A stretch of 64,000 nucleotides of DNA from JAGOBP01 sp964550855 (GTDB lineage: Bacteria > Chloroflexota > Anaerolineae > Fen-1058). Where the stretch lies: positions 38,256 through 102,255 of the forward strand of contig CAZKBQ010000008.1 of NCBI GenBank assembly GCA_964550855.1. The letters are read 5' to 3'. The notes beneath the pieces were generated by a model. That model was not told the DNA's origin. It saw only the letters and a program-made list of their open reading frames with translations, and made no database searches. The position numbers and the translations under genes were made by a program. Shown piece by piece: positions 32,591-40,922 of this stretch. Positions within the stretch are counted from its first letter, which is position 1; every line of letters starts with the position of its first letter.

Positions 32591-33439
32591 ATGAACCACG
32601 ATCAATTCATCTCAGCCAACGATCTCACCTTTCACCTCATCGATTGGGGCGGCCATGGCGAATGGCTGGTGCTGCTGCACGGCCTGGCTTCGCAGGCGCA
32701 CATCTGGGACTTGGTCGCGCCACAGTTGACCGATCGGTTTCGCGTCATCGCGCTGGATCAACGCGGGCACGGCCTCAGCGACAAGCCCGACAGCGGCTAT
32801 GACTTCGGCTCGATCACGCACGATCTCGATGAGGTCCTGTCGGCGCTCAAGATTGACCGCGCCATGCTGATCGGCCATTCGTGGGGCGGCAACGTGGCGG
32901 TGCAGTACGCGGTCGATCACCCGGCGCGCGTCAGCGGCCTGGTGCTGGTCGACGGCGGCTTCTTGCAGGTTCCTGATGGCGCGGATTGGCCGACAGTGGA
33001 GAAGATGCTGGAACCACCCGACTTGATTGGCACGCCGGTGGAGGAGTTCCGCGCGGGGATGAAAACATGGATGGGCAGCGCGTGGTCGCCGGCAGCCGAA
33101 GCGATTACGTTGCAAAACTTTGAAATCCGCGAAGATGGTACCATCGCCCCGCGCCTGCGAAAGTCCAATCACATGCAGGTGGTGCGCGCCCTGTACGAGC
33201 ATCGCCCGTCGGAGTTGTGGGCGCATGTGCAGTGCCCGGTGCTGCTGATCCCCGCCGTCGCGCCGGAGCCGCACGACGAGCGCGCGCGCGACATGCTCGA
33301 CCGCAAGCGCCACAACGTCGCGTTGGCCGGGCAGCGTCTGGCGCGCTCACAGACGATCTGGATGATGGACACGATCCACGATATTCCGCTGCAAAGGCCG
33401 GGGGAGTTGACGGAGGCGATCAAGACTTGGGCGGATTGA
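32591..33439 (+). CDS. Alpha/beta hydrolase
   Basis: A 282-aa hydrolase. The oxyanion region is VLLHGLASQAHIWDL, then ALDQRGHGLSDKP, the nucleophile elbow IGHSWGGN (Ser), LVLVDGG, and a late His in MDTIHDIPLQRP. The residue normally carrying the acid is in PVLLIPAVAPEPHDE. The substrate is unknown. The start is ATG at 32591 with no clear ribosome-binding site, directly after the repeat array. Confidence 0.88.
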   Translation: MNHDQFISANDLTFHLIDWGGHGEWLVLLHGLASQAHIWDLVAPQLTDRFRVIALDQRGHGLSDKPDSGYDFGSITHDLDEVLSALKIDRAMLIGHSWGGNVAVQYAVDHPARVSGLVLVDGGFLQVPDGADWPTVEKMLEPPDLIGTPVEEFRAGMKTWMGSAWSPAAEAITLQNFEIREDGTIAPRLRKSNHMQVVRALYEHRPSELWAHVQCPVLLIPAVAPEPHDERARDMLDRKRHNVALAGQRLARSQTIWMMDTIHDIPLQRPGELTEAIKTWAD

Positions 33440-33440
33440 C

Positions 33441-33851
33441 TTACACCCAATGAACTTTCACTTCACCTTCAACCTGCCTAAACTCCCGATCGCCCGTGAC
33501 CAGATCGGCCTTGTGCTCCTTCGCCAGCGCCGCCGCGAAGCAGTCGGCGTATGACATTTTGTGCTTCGCCTTGAAACCGGCGGCTTCACGCGTGAGCTTC
33601 CAGTCGGCGTCGGCAAACTCAATCCCCAGCCCTTTCAGTTCGGCCACGCTCTGATCGGCGTCTGCGATGGAAGCCTCGCGGGCGAGGATGTACCACACTT
33701 CACCGGCGTTCACGACGGTCATCTTGATGGGTATGCCATCCTCGTGCGCCCCGGCGATGAGATCGGCCACCCGCTGTCCGGCGGGTTCATCTTCCAGATA
33801 AGCAATAACCGACCACGAATCGAGAACGATCGCTTTAGGTTTGCGCGCCAT
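33441..33851 (-). CDS. VapC-type PIN-domain toxin
   Basis: A 136-aa PIN ribonuclease. Acidic residues are Asp in VLDSWSVIAYLE, Glu in NAGEVWYIL, Asp in SYADCFAAALA and Asp in LVTGDREF, as in VapC. The ATG at 33851 overlaps the stop of the antitoxin gene by one base (GTG at 33854 is an alternative). It probably cleaves RNA when free from its partner and lies tail-to-tail with the hydrolase gene (1 bp apart). Confidence 0.88.
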   Translation of the reverse strand: MARKPKAIVLDSWSVIAYLEDEPAGQRVADLIAGAHEDGIPIKMTVVNAGEVWYILAREASIADADQSVAELKGLGIEFADADWKLTREAAGFKAKHKMSYADCFAAALAKEHKADLVTGDREFRQVEGEVKVHWV

Positions 33852-34081
33852 CACATTTCCCTTTCGCGCTGCTTCTCCGCCATCAAGGCCTTGAGCAGAC
33901 CCTTGCCCTTGTATTTGCCGCGCAGGCTGTGGACGTATTCGCGGGTGATGGGCGTCAGGATGATGCGCTGGCCGGCTTCGTCCACTTCGAGCTCGATGCG
34001 GGTGCCCTGCTTGATGCCGAGCTTCCGCCGCACCGAGGACGGAATCACAATCTGACCCTTGACGGTCGCGTAGGTTTCCAT
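33851..34081 (-). CDS. AbrB/MazE-type antitoxin
   Basis: A 76-aa antitoxin beginning METYATVKGQIVIPSSVRRK, the swapped-hairpin AbrB DNA-binding domain (VIPSSVRRKLGIKQGTRIEL). The basic C-terminal tail (KGKGLLKALMAEKQRERE) would bind the PIN toxin. The ATG at 34081 was chosen because the family begins there; it overlaps vapC, so the pair is translationally coupled and probably autoregulated. Confidence 0.85.
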   Translation of the reverse strand: METYATVKGQIVIPSSVRRKLGIKQGTRIELEVDEAGQRIILTPITREYVHSLRGKYKGKGLLKALMAEKQREREM

Positions 34082-34242
34082 GGTAGCCCCCTGTGCGTCT
34101 AGCATACCACGGTCAGAAAAGTAAGTCAAGTAACAGATGTCTTACATCTTTGCAAATGTTGGAGATCATAACCGCCGGCAGTCAGACGCGGCGTCCGCAA
34201 CGCCGGCCGCCATCGCGCTTCGCGCTATCACCCTTCACGCAG

Positions 34243-34254
34243 TACAATTACCCC
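34243..34254 (+). promoter_or_regulatory. -10 element of a probably leaderless regulator gene
   Basis: TACAAT (34243-34248) lies 6 nt before the ATG and no ribosome-binding site is present, as expected for a leaderless transcript. Confidence 0.45.
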
Positions 34255-37200
34255 ATGCTCACCATCAACCTGCTCGGCACACCGCAAGTCCGGCAAGATG
34301 ATCAACCGCTGACCATCACGCGGAAGAAGAGCCGCGCCCTGCTCTACTACCTGGCGGCGCGCGACAAGCCGCAGACGCGCGAGCACCTGCTGACCTTCTT
34401 CTGGCCGGATCAAGATCGCGCTGCGGCGCAACAGGTCTTGCGCACCACGCTGCACGGCCTGCGCAAGGCGCTGGGCAGCGCCCTCGTCGTCGAGGAGGAC
34501 ACGTTGGCCATCGCGCCAGAGGTGGCCGTCGATGTGCGCGCCTTTGAAGCGCCGCTGGCCAATCTCACGTCCAACCTCCAACCTTCAACGCCCAACGTCC
34601 AACATCTAACTACCACGCTCCAACTGTATCGCGGCGACTTCCTCAGCGACTTCGTGCTGGGCGACGCGGCCGAGTTCGACGACTGGGCCTTCGGGCAGCA
34701 GGAGCACTATCGGCGGCTGGCGGTGCGCGGTTACGTGACCTTATCGGCGCTCCATGAACAACAGGGTGATTACGCCGCCGCGCTGGACGCGCTCGATCGG
34801 GCGTTGCAATTCGATCGCTTGCAGGAAGATTTGCAGCGGGCTGCGTTGCGATTGCACTATCTCGCGGGCGATCGCGCCGGCGCCATCCGACGCTACGAGT
34901 CGCTGCGCAAATTGCTCGACGAGGAATTGGGCGTGCCGCCCATGGCCGAGACGCGCGCGCTCTACGATGAAATCATCAGCGACCGGGGGGTGGTGGTTGG
35001 CGGTCAGGCGTCAGCAGCGAGTGAGCCGAGACAGTCCTTGCCGCCCACCACCAGCCGCCAGCCGCCAGCCACTGATGTCCTGCCCTTCATCGGCCGCGAA
35101 GACGAATTGCGCCGTCTGCGCGCAGCCATGACGGCCGGGCAACTGGCCGTCATCGAAGGTGAGCCCGGCATCGGCAAGACGCGCCTGGCACACGAAGCGA
35201 TCCGCGCCGAAGGCCGGCTGCCGCTGGTCGCGGCCGCGCACGAATTGGAACACGCGCTGCCCTATCAACCGCTGATCGAAGCCTTGCGCGCGCTGCTGGC
35301 CCAACCCGACTGGCCGGCGCGGCGCGCGCGCCTGCAGCTGGCCGACGTCTGGCAGAGGGAAGTGGCGCGCCTGGTGCCGGAACTGGGTGAAGCGCCGTCA
35401 ACCGCCGTCGATGAGTCGCGCCTGTGGGAAGGGCTGCGCCAGTTCCTGCTGGCGGTGGCCCGCACACAGCCGATCGCGTTGCTGCTCGACGATCTGCAAT
35501 GGGCCGATGCGTCAACGGTGGCGCTGCTGGGCTATCTGGTGCGCAGCACCGACGCCGATCAGGCGGTGGCCTTTATCGCCACGCTGCGCCCGATTGAGCC
35601 GCGCGGCCCCATCGGCGCGCTGTGGCAATCGTTGGCGCGCGAGCAGCGACTGGCGCGGCTGGCGCTCGATCGACTTTCGGCGGACGAGACAACGGCGCTG
35701 GCCCGGCACATCAGCCCGACTTTTGCCTACCCGCTGGCCGATTGGTTGATGCGACAAAGCGAAGGCAACCCGTACCTGCTGAGCGAATTGATCCAACATG
35801 CGCGCGTCAACGGCCTGCTCCAACCCGACGGGACACTCAACCTCAGCGCGCTGTCCGCCGCGCCGATCGTGCCGCCCAATGTTTATGCGTTGATCGAATC
35901 GCGGCTGGCGCGGCTGAGCGGCGGGGCGCGGCGCGTGCTGGACGCAGGCGTGGCCGCCGGGCGCGTGTTTGAATTTGACGTGGTGGCGCGCGCGGCCGGC
36001 CTGTCTGATCAGGCCGCGTTGGACGCGCTGGACGAACTGCGCGCCGCGCGCTTGATCCAGCCGCAGGGCGACGACGGCCTGCACTTTGCCTTCGATCACA
36101 CGCTGACGATGGAAGTGGCTTATCGCGACGTGGGCGAGCCACGCCATCGCATGCTGCACCGGCGCGTGGCCGAAGCGATGGAAGCGATCTACGGCAAGTC
36201 GCAGCTCGATCCCCTGAGCGGTCTGATCGCGTGGCACTTTATCGAGGGCCATGACGTCGAACGCGCCGCGCCGTATGCCGTGCGCGCGGCCGAACTGGCG
36301 ATGAACTTCGCCGCGTGGCGCGAAGCGATCGAGTTTTACGAGCAGGCGTTGCAGGCGAATCTGCCGGCCACGCGCCGCGCCGAAATTTTGTCGGCCCTGG
36401 GCCGGGCGCACAACAACGTGGGCGAGACCGATCGGGCCGCCGAGTCCCATCGGGCGGCGCTGAAGCTCGTCGCGCCCGACAGCGACCTCGCGCACACGAT
36501 CCGGCTGGCGCTCGCTCAGGCGCTGCTCGGCCAGGCGCGCTTCGGCGAAGTGATCGACCTGATGCGTTACGTGCGCGATCACGGTCAGCCCGATCAGCAG
36601 ATCAACGCGGAGTTGATCTGGGGCGCTGCGTTGTCGATCGAAGGCGCGGATCTGATCGAAGCGGCCGATCATTTGCAAAAAGCCGAAGCGCTGCTGCGCC
36701 AATCCGAGCGGTGCAGCGCGGCCCAGCTGGCCCAGACCGAGTTTGAGCTGGGCAGCATCGCCGCGCAGCAGGGCGATCTGCCGCGCGCCATTGACCTGTA
36801 CCGGCAGACGCTGGCGATTGCGGAGCAGACCACCGAGCCGGAGGCGCTGCCCTTCCGCGTGCTGGCGTATAACAATCTGGCGTATCACCTGCACCTGCTG
36901 AACGATCCGACGGCGCTGGAGTACGTGCAGAGCGGCCTGCAGCTCGCCGTCGATAACGGCGTGCTGGCATTTCAACCGTATCTGCTCTCGACGCTGGGCG
37001 AGATTCAACTGGCGCAAGGCGACCTGGACGCGGCGGAGAAAAACTTCAACGAAGGGCTGGCGCTGGCCGAACGGTTATCGCTCCCCGAACGGCAGGCGGG
37101 CCTGACGGCGAATCTGGGGCTGGTGGCGCAGCGCCGCGGCGAAAACGCGCTGGCCATTCATCGTCTGTCCACGGCATTGGCGCGAGCCGAAGCGCTGAAC

Positions 37201-37362
37201 CTGAAGCATTTGGCCGCGCAGATTCGCGTGTGGCTGGCGCCGCTGCTGCCCGTGGACGAAGCGCGCGCGCATCTGGCCGAAGCACGATCGATGGCGGAGA
37301 GCAGCGGGCGCAAACGCCTGCTGGCGGAAATTGAAGCGGCCAGTCAACGAATCGGCGCATAG
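34255..37362 (+). CDS. BTAD/ATPase/TPR transcriptional regulator (SARP/LAL-type)
   Basis: A 1035-aa regulator. Residues 1-95 form a winged-helix domain (MLTINLLGTPQVRQDD...LRTTLHGLRKALG). Residues about 95-245 are the BTAD helices (YRGDFLSDF, ALHEQQGDYAAALDALDRAL). The ATPase shows FIGREDELRRLRAAM, Walker A EGEPGIGKTRLAHE and Walker B ALLLDDLQWADAS. From about 690 onward are TPR-like repeats (REAIEFYEQAL, GDLPRAIDLYRQTL, GDLDAAEKNFNEGLAL). The start at 34255 leaves the winged helix complete. Repeat-like codons at 34566-34612 (TSNLQPSTPNVQHLTT) interrupt the BTAD entry. The target genes are unknown. Confidence 0.85.
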   Translation: MLTINLLGTPQVRQDDQPLTITRKKSRALLYYLAARDKPQTREHLLTFFWPDQDRAAAQQVLRTTLHGLRKALGSALVVEEDTLAIAPEVAVDVRAFEAPLANLTSNLQPSTPNVQHLTTTLQLYRGDFLSDFVLGDAAEFDDWAFGQQEHYRRLAVRGYVTLSALHEQQGDYAAALDALDRALQFDRLQEDLQRAALRLHYLAGDRAGAIRRYESLRKLLDEELGVPPMAETRALYDEIISDRGVVVGGQASAASEPRQSLPPTTSRQPPATDVLPFIGREDELRRLRAAMTAGQLAVIEGEPGIGKTRLAHEAIRAEGRLPLVAAAHELEHALPYQPLIEALRALLAQPDWPARRARLQLADVWQREVARLVPELGEAPSTAVDESRLWEGLRQFLLAVARTQPIALLLDDLQWADASTVALLGYLVRSTDADQAVAFIATLRPIEPRGPIGALWQSLAREQRLARLALDRLSADETTALARHISPTFAYPLADWLMRQSEGNPYLLSELIQHARVNGLLQPDGTLNLSALSAAPIVPPNVYALIESRLARLSGGARRVLDAGVAAGRVFEFDVVARAAGLSDQAALDALDELRAARLIQPQGDDGLHFAFDHTLTMEVAYRDVGEPRHRMLHRRVAEAMEAIYGKSQLDPLSGLIAWHFIEGHDVERAAPYAVRAAELAMNFAAWREAIEFYEQALQANLPATRRAEILSALGRAHNNVGETDRAAESHRAALKLVAPDSDLAHTIRLALAQALLGQARFGEVIDLMRYVRDHGQPDQQINAELIWGAALSIEGADLIEAADHLQKAEALLRQSERCSAAQLAQTEFELGSIAAQQGDLPRAIDLYRQTLAIAEQTTEPEALPFRVLAYNNLAYHLHLLNDPTALEYVQSGLQLAVDNGVLAFQPYLLSTLGEIQLAQGDLDAAEKNFNEGLALAERLSLPERQAGLTANLGLVAQRRGENALAIHRLSTALARAEALNLKHLAAQIRVWLAPLLPVDEARAHLAEARSMAESSGRKRLLAEIEAASQRIGA
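34566..34612. repeat. In-frame CCAAC-word insertion in the BTAD regulator gene
   Basis: CCAACCTCCAACCTTCAACG, CCCAACGTCCAACATCTAAC: about five CCAAC-type words in 45 bases encode SNLQPSTPNVQHL just before the conserved LYRGDFL. Composition and repetition differ sharply from the flanking codons. Confidence 0.6.
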
Positions 37363-37404
37363 CGAATCAAGCCATTACCCAATACGGATTACTCATTCAT
37401 CTTT

Positions 37405-37495
37405 CGCAACCGTCATCGCGAGCGCAGCGAAGCGATCTCAGTTTCAGTCTTATGAGATTGCTTCGTCGGCCTACGGCCTCCTCGCACTGACACTC
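37405..37495. repeat. Inverted-repeat (MITE-like) element
   Basis: Arms GTCATCGCGAGCGCAGCGAA-GCGATCTCA and TGAGATTGCTTCGTCGGCCT...CCTCGCACTGAC form an imperfect palindrome of about 85 bp. Related GTCATTGCGAGCG...CTCGCAATGAC elements are widespread in many bacterial phyla. Confidence 0.7.
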
Positions 37496-37508
37496 AATCT
37501 GCGTAAGG

Positions 37509-37575
37509 TGAGTCACTCATTACTCATTACTCATTACTCATTACTCGTTACTCATCACTCATCACTCATCACTGC
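37509..37575. repeat. ATTACTC heptamer array before the second HAD gene
   Basis: About nine heptamers (TCATTAC, TCGTTAC, TCATCAC) run up to 1 bp from the coding start region. Confidence 0.85.
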
Positions 37576-37576
37576 C

Positions 37577-38248
37577 ATGACCCACTCACCCACCATTCGC
37601 GCCGTCATCTTCGACATGGACGGCGTACTGGCCGACTCCGAACCGCTGATCAATGCGGCCGCCATCGCCATGTTCAAAGAACGCGGGCTAAGCGTACAGC
37701 CCGATGATTTTCTGCCCTTTGTGGGCGCGGGCGAAGAGCGCTATGTGGGCGGCGTGGCCGAGAAGTATGGCTATCCGTTGGATGTGCGGGCGGCCAAACG
37801 CCGCACCTACGAACTCTACCTCGATCTTGTCCCCGCGAAGTTGCGGTCGTTCCCGGGCGTGCCTGAGCTGATTCGCGCCTGCCGCGAAGCCGGCCTGCGG
37901 CTGGCCGTCGCCTCCAGCGCGGACGCGATCAAAGTGACGGCTAATTTGCAGGCGATCGGCCTGCCGCTGGAAACGTGGGATGTGGTGTTGACGGGCGAAC
38001 ATGTTCAACGCAACAAGCCCGCGCCCGACATCTTCTTGTTGGCCGCCGAGAAATTGGGCGTCGCGGCCGATGAGTGTGTGGTGGTGGAAGATGCCGTCAA
38101 CGGCGTGCGCGCGGCCAAAGCGGCGGGGATGCGGTGCGTGGCGGTGGCGCACACCTTTCCGGCGGAGCGGCTGCGCGAGGCCGATCTGGTGCGGGACACG
38201 ATTGCGCAGGCAAGCGTGAGCGATCTGGCGCCGGCCGCCATCGAATGA
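37577..38248 (+). CDS. HAD-family phosphatase/phosphoglucomutase-like
   Basis: A 223-aa HAD subfamily IA protein: motif I VIFDMDGVLADSEP, cap region 25-85, motif II AVASSADA, motif III Lys in RNKPAPDIFL, motif IV VVVEDAVNGVRAAKAAGMRC. The ATG at 37577 was chosen because motif I then lies at the usual distance; upstream sequence is repeat. It is similar in type to the product of 30408-31055. Substrate unknown. Confidence 0.88.
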   Translation: MTHSPTIRAVIFDMDGVLADSEPLINAAAIAMFKERGLSVQPDDFLPFVGAGEERYVGGVAEKYGYPLDVRAAKRRTYELYLDLVPAKLRSFPGVPELIRACREAGLRLAVASSADAIKVTANLQAIGLPLETWDVVLTGEHVQRNKPAPDIFLLAAEKLGVAADECVVVEDAVNGVRAAKAAGMRCVAVAHTFPAERLREADLVRDTIAQASVSDLAPAAIE

Positions 38249-38311
38249 ATTCGATGGATGCGCCCTGCGAAACGTGTTGAAACACGTTTGACCGCCGGAG
38301 TGAGGTCAACC

Positions 38312-38821
38312 ATGACCATTCTTGAAACCGATCGTCTTATCGTGCGTCGCTTCACGCTCGACGACGCGGCCTTCATCCTGGAACTGCTGAACGATCCCGA
38401 CTGGCTGCGCTTCATCGGCGACCGGGGCGTGCGCACCCTGGACGACGCGCGCGCTTATCTGATCAATGGGCCGCTGGCCATGTACCAACGATCGGGGTTT
38501 GGCCTGTACGCCGTAGTGTTGAAGCGCAGCGGTGCGCCCATCGGCATGTGCGGATTGATCAAACGCGAAGGGTTGGACGATGTCGATCTGGGCTTCGCCT
38601 ATCTGCCGGAGTATCGCGCGCAGGGCTACGGATATGAAGCGGCCGCGGCGGTGCTGGCCGATGGGCGGCAGACGTTTGGCCTGAAGCGCATTGTGGCGAT
38701 CACCTCGCTGGACAACGAGAAATCCATTCGCCTGCTGGAACGGCTGGGCTTTGCGTTTGAGAAGATCATCCGGCTGCCCGGCGGCGACGAGGAATTGAAG
38801 TTGTTTGCGGCCACGGCCTGA
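38312..38821 (+). CDS. GNAT-family N-acetyltransferase
   Basis: A 169-aa RimJ/RimL-type acetyltransferase. It starts MTILETDRLIVRRFTLDDA; acetyl-CoA motif A is FAYLPEYRAQGYGYEAAAAV and the late motif ITSLDNEKSIRLLERLGF. GGAGTGAGG precedes the ATG at 38312. An AAACGTG/CACGTTT hairpin lies between it and the HAD gene. The substrate is not predictable. Confidence 0.9.
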   Translation: MTILETDRLIVRRFTLDDAAFILELLNDPDWLRFIGDRGVRTLDDARAYLINGPLAMYQRSGFGLYAVVLKRSGAPIGMCGLIKREGLDDVDLGFAYLPEYRAQGYGYEAAAAVLADGRQTFGLKRIVAITSLDNEKSIRLLERLGFAFEKIIRLPGGDEELKLFAATA

Positions 38822-38844
38822 CCCGCTGTGAGTCGCGCCCGCCG

Positions 38845-38880
38845 ACAGACCCGCGCCCACCGCGCGGGTCTGTTCTGTTT
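38845..38880 (+). terminator. Terminator after the GNAT gene
   Basis: ACAGACCCGCG (38845-38855) pairs with CGCGGGTCTGT (38863-38873), followed by TCTGTTT. Confidence 0.75.
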
Positions 38881-38938
38881 ACGCCGCCGTTTACGCCGAT
38901 GGGATATACTTATCTCAAGCTAAGAGACGGAGGCCGCC

Positions 38939-39853
38939 ATGTCCGATTCAACCACCACCCTGCCCGCCGATTTGCAGTTGGGCTACGTGCATCTGACCAT
39001 TGCCAATCTTGAGCGATCGCTGGCGTATTATCAGCACACACTGGGCTTTCAAGTCCATCGCCGCGAGGCTGACACCGCTTATCTGGGCGCGGGCGGCGGT
39101 GATCTGCTGGCGTTGACCGAGCGTCCCCAGGCCGTGCGCGCGCGCCGCGCCACCGGCCTGTATCACTTCGCCGTGCTGGTCCCCTCGCGGCGCGAACTGG
39201 CGCAGGTCATTCGCCGCGTGGCGACGACTCGCGCCCCCGTGCAGGGCGCATCCGATCATCTGGTGAGCGAGGCGCTGTATCTGGCCGACCCCGACGGCAA
39301 CGGCATCGAGATTTATCGCGATCGGCCGCGGGCCGAATGGCCGCGCTTCGACGGCCGCGTGCGCATGGACACGCTGCCCATGGACATCGACGGCGTGCTG
39401 GGCGAGATCGCCGGGCAGCCCGACGACTGGGCCGGGCTGGACGCGGGGACGGTGTTGGGCCACATGCACCTGCACGTCCGCAACATCCCGGAGGCGCTGA
39501 ATTTCTATCGGGACGTGCTGGGTTTTGACTTGATGATGAGCATGGATTCGGCGCTGTTCATGTCGGCCGGCGGCTATCATCATCATCTGGGCCTGAATAC
39601 CTGGGGCACGTTGAATGCGCCGCCCGCGCCGCCTGAAGCGATTGGCCTGCGCTACTTCACCATTCGACTGGGCGATCAAAACGACGTCAACGCGGTAGTG
39701 GCCCGCGCCCGATCGGCCGGGGCGGCGATCGAGGAGCACTTCGCCGGGACGTTGATACGCGATCCATCGCACAACGCGCTGGTCTTCACCACCGCGCGCA
39801 CCGGCCAGCAGCCGGCGGCGAGCCGCGTCGCGCCAGAGGCCCTGCCCGTCTGA
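38939..39853 (+). CDS. Two-domain VOC (glyoxalase/extradiol dioxygenase-like) protein
   Basis: A 304-aa protein with two vicinal-oxygen-chelate domains. Domain 1 (15-130): LGYVHLTIANLERSLAYYQ with ligand His, YHFAVLVPSR, DPDGNGIEIYRDRP with ligand Glu. Domain 2 (165-285): LGHMHLHVRNIPEALNFY, GYHHHLGLNTW, DPSHNALVF. The pattern is that of CatE-like catechol-2,3-dioxygenases; the second domain lacks the usual terminal Glu (NALVF). GGAGGCCGCC precedes the ATG. The substrate is unknown. Confidence 0.85.
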   Translation: MSDSTTTLPADLQLGYVHLTIANLERSLAYYQHTLGFQVHRREADTAYLGAGGGDLLALTERPQAVRARRATGLYHFAVLVPSRRELAQVIRRVATTRAPVQGASDHLVSEALYLADPDGNGIEIYRDRPRAEWPRFDGRVRMDTLPMDIDGVLGEIAGQPDDWAGLDAGTVLGHMHLHVRNIPEALNFYRDVLGFDLMMSMDSALFMSAGGYHHHLGLNTWGTLNAPPAPPEAIGLRYFTIRLGDQNDVNAVVARARSAGAAIEEHFAGTLIRDPSHNALVFTTARTGQQPAASRVAPEALPV

Positions 39854-39923
39854 CGCGGACCTGCGCCCGACACCGCCGGGCCGATGGCCGATTTTCGAAA
39901 CAACAGGTACACTTGATAAATGA

Positions 39924-39955
39924 GAGCACCTCACGCTGGACGAGGTGCTCTTTAT
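39924..39955 (+). terminator. Terminator after the VOC gene
   Basis: GAGCACCTC (39924-39932) pairs with GAGGTGCTC (39942-39950), followed by TTTAT. Confidence 0.75.
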
Positions 39956-40047
39956 ACACTTTCTCATGCGCACTTCATCTTAGCCGGATACACTCATACC
40001 CAAGGTTTAGCCAGCCTTATTCAACACTTACCAATGAGGAGAAGACG

Positions 40048-40830
40048 ATGTTGAAGAAAGCAGTCATCGCCGTGATCGTCGTGGCCGTCCTGGCGGGCGG
40101 CACGTTGTTTGTGCTGGATCGCACGTTGTTTGCGCCGGCCCCCATCACTGAAGGCGTACCCGTGGCGCCGACCATCGCCGTACCCACGGTGGCCGCGTCC
40201 GCCCCAACCACAGCGGCCGCCGCTCCCACTCAGGCGCCCACTGCGCCGGCGGCGCAAGCCACCCAGGCCCCGGCTGCGTCCGATCCGGCGCAGGCCCCGG
40301 TCCTGTACCGCATCGACGCGGCGCAGAGCGAAGCCCGCTACGAAGTGAACGAAACGTTCTTTCAGGACAACCGCCTGAACACCGCCATCGGCCGCACCAA
40401 AGGCGTGGCGGGCGACATCCTGGTCGATTTCAACGATCCGGCCAAGAGCCAGATTGGCGACATCGTCATCAACGTCAGTCAGCTCACCTCCGATGAAAGC
40501 CGCCGCGACAACTTCATCCGCAACAACGGGCTGGAGTCGTCGCGCTACCCCGAAGCCACCTTCAAGACCACGGCCATCAGCGGTTTGCCCGCGCAGGTCA
40601 AGACCGGCGACGTGCTCAACTTCACCATCACCGGCAACCTTACCGTGAAGCAGACCACGCGGCCGGTGACCTGGCAGGTGCAGTTGACGGTGGGCGACAA
40701 GCAGCTCAGTGGCACAGCCCAAACCGCCATCAAGATGTCCGACTTCGGCGTCGGCCCCATCCGACTGGCCATTCTGGCGACCGAAGACGACATGAAGTTG
40801 TTCTTTGATTTCGTGGCGGTGGCGCAGTAA
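40048..40830 (+). CDS. Membrane-anchored YceI-like protein
   Basis: A 260-aa exported protein. The N-terminal hydrophobic segment (AVIAVIVVAVLAGGTLFVL) is followed by an Ala/Pro/Thr linker (about 30-80, VAASAPTTAAAAPTQAPTAP). The YceI lipocalin-like domain covers residues 85-260: YRIDAAQSEARYEVNE, LVDFNDPAKSQIGDIVINVS, RRDNFIRNN, LNFTITGNLTVKQTTRPVTW. YceI domains bind isoprenoid lipids. GAGGAGAAGACG precedes the ATG. A second, cytosolic-type YceI lies at 44415. Confidence 0.85.
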   Translation: MLKKAVIAVIVVAVLAGGTLFVLDRTLFAPAPITEGVPVAPTIAVPTVAASAPTTAAAAPTQAPTAPAAQATQAPAASDPAQAPVLYRIDAAQSEARYEVNETFFQDNRLNTAIGRTKGVAGDILVDFNDPAKSQIGDIVINVSQLTSDESRRDNFIRNNGLESSRYPEATFKTTAISGLPAQVKTGDVLNFTITGNLTVKQTTRPVTWQVQLTVGDKQLSGTAQTAIKMSDFGVGPIRLAILATEDDMKLFFDFVAVAQ

Positions 40831-40852
40831 AATTCAGTCATCGCTTTCAGCA

Positions 40853-40886
40853 CCGGGGCGGAGCAGCCACGCCGCCCCGGCTTTTC
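40853..40886 (+). terminator. Terminator after the anchored YceI gene
   Basis: CCGGGGCGG (40853-40861) pairs with CCGCCCCGG (40872-40880), followed by CTTTTC. Confidence 0.75.
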
Positions 40887-40922
40887 ACTTCGGGCGCAGC
40901 CGCGCCGCACAAGGTTTTCATC

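Noticed and set aside
33441..34081. Treating the vapBC pair as part of the CRISPR accessory module
   Set aside because: It lies about 13 kb away, has its own coupled pair and ordinary neighbours; it is only a useful comparison for the ATPase-AbrB/PIN pair.
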